This document shows, in pieces, positions 63,349 to 64,000 of a stretch of 64,000 bases of DNA (position 1 is the first letter of the stretch; the number at the start of each line of letters is the position of its first letter). Where the stretch lies: positions 1,000,570 to 1,064,569 of the forward strand of contig NZ_LT546028.1 of assembly GCF_900078305.2 (NCBI RefSeq), in the 5' to 3' direction. The notes under the pieces are model-generated. The model saw nothing but the letters and a program-made list of their open reading frames with translations. It was not told the origin of the DNA and ran no database searches. The DNA comes from Corynebacterium bouchesdurhonense. Lineage in GTDB: Bacteria > Actinomycetota > Actinomycetes > Mycobacteriales > Mycobacteriaceae. The translations under genes were made by a program, and so were the position numbers.

Positions 63349-64000
<652 letters not shown>

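Overview
The window is about 66% GC chromosomal DNA from an actinobacterium, almost certainly a Corynebacterium. Gene order follows the actinobacterial core: manB-manA-ahcY-tmk-mtrAB-lpqB-comF-hpf-secA, then sigH-rshA, whiB1, rhlE, adnAB-nudC-uvrD2 and ylbL-UPF0182. The species cannot be told from this sequence. Many genes have a TANNNT hexamer 6-9 nt before an ATG or GTG and no ribosome binding site, which is the leaderless-mRNA layout common in this lineage.

Layout. 1-4442: a metallopeptidase fragment, DUF3499, and sugar-phosphate genes (manB, TobH-like, manA). 4439-5756: a membrane-anchored low-complexity protein and a DUF4259 protein. 5871-16108: ahcY, tmk, the MtrA-MtrB-LpqB envelope signalling system, comF, the ribosome hibernation factor and secA. 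16118-22424: small conserved genes, an MHS transporter, rsgA-aroA, a SRAP DNA-crosslink protein and ybaK. 22453-24371: the SigH-RshA redox stress pair, the 24-residue ribosomal protein bL37, and whiB1 with a long upstream region carrying a probable GlxR site. 24372-39283: rhlE and partner, DUF3107, DUF3152, then a DNA-repair block (TIGR02569, AdnA, AdnB, K+ channel, NudC, UvrD2). 39293-47739: an E1/TOMM-like protein, YgjP, a DUF2342 protease, the YlbL PDZ-Lon protease, a lipoprotein, a PPA1309 protein and a large UPF0182 membrane protein, followed by initiator tRNA-Met. 48037-51580: an IS1249-type element interrupted by an IS21-type element; the outer copy clips the last codons of a secreted-protein gene. 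52075-58402: a MoeZ-like E1-rhodanese gene and a complete urease operon ureABCEFGD. 58412-62647: a tandem repeat, an ArsR regulator, an iron-type ABC transporter whose binding-protein gene lacks its 5' end, and an NCS1 permease that also lacks its 5' end, head to head. 62644-64000: a DJ-1/PfpI protein and partial thiG.

Most unusual signal. The 11-mer GCTTNTCGACG (reverse complement CGTCGANAAGC) occurs 25 times: 14 forward and 11 reverse. At 66% GC about 0.14 copies would be expected by chance. The copies are spread fairly evenly, lie mostly inside genes in several reading frames, sometimes form inverted pairs, and are absent from the IS insertion. Several sit in short imperfect hairpins of the form GGGAGC, a few T, GCTTNTCGAC, GCTCCC. 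This resembles the genomic behaviour of uptake or recognition sequences more than that of a coding motif. Its function is unknown to me.
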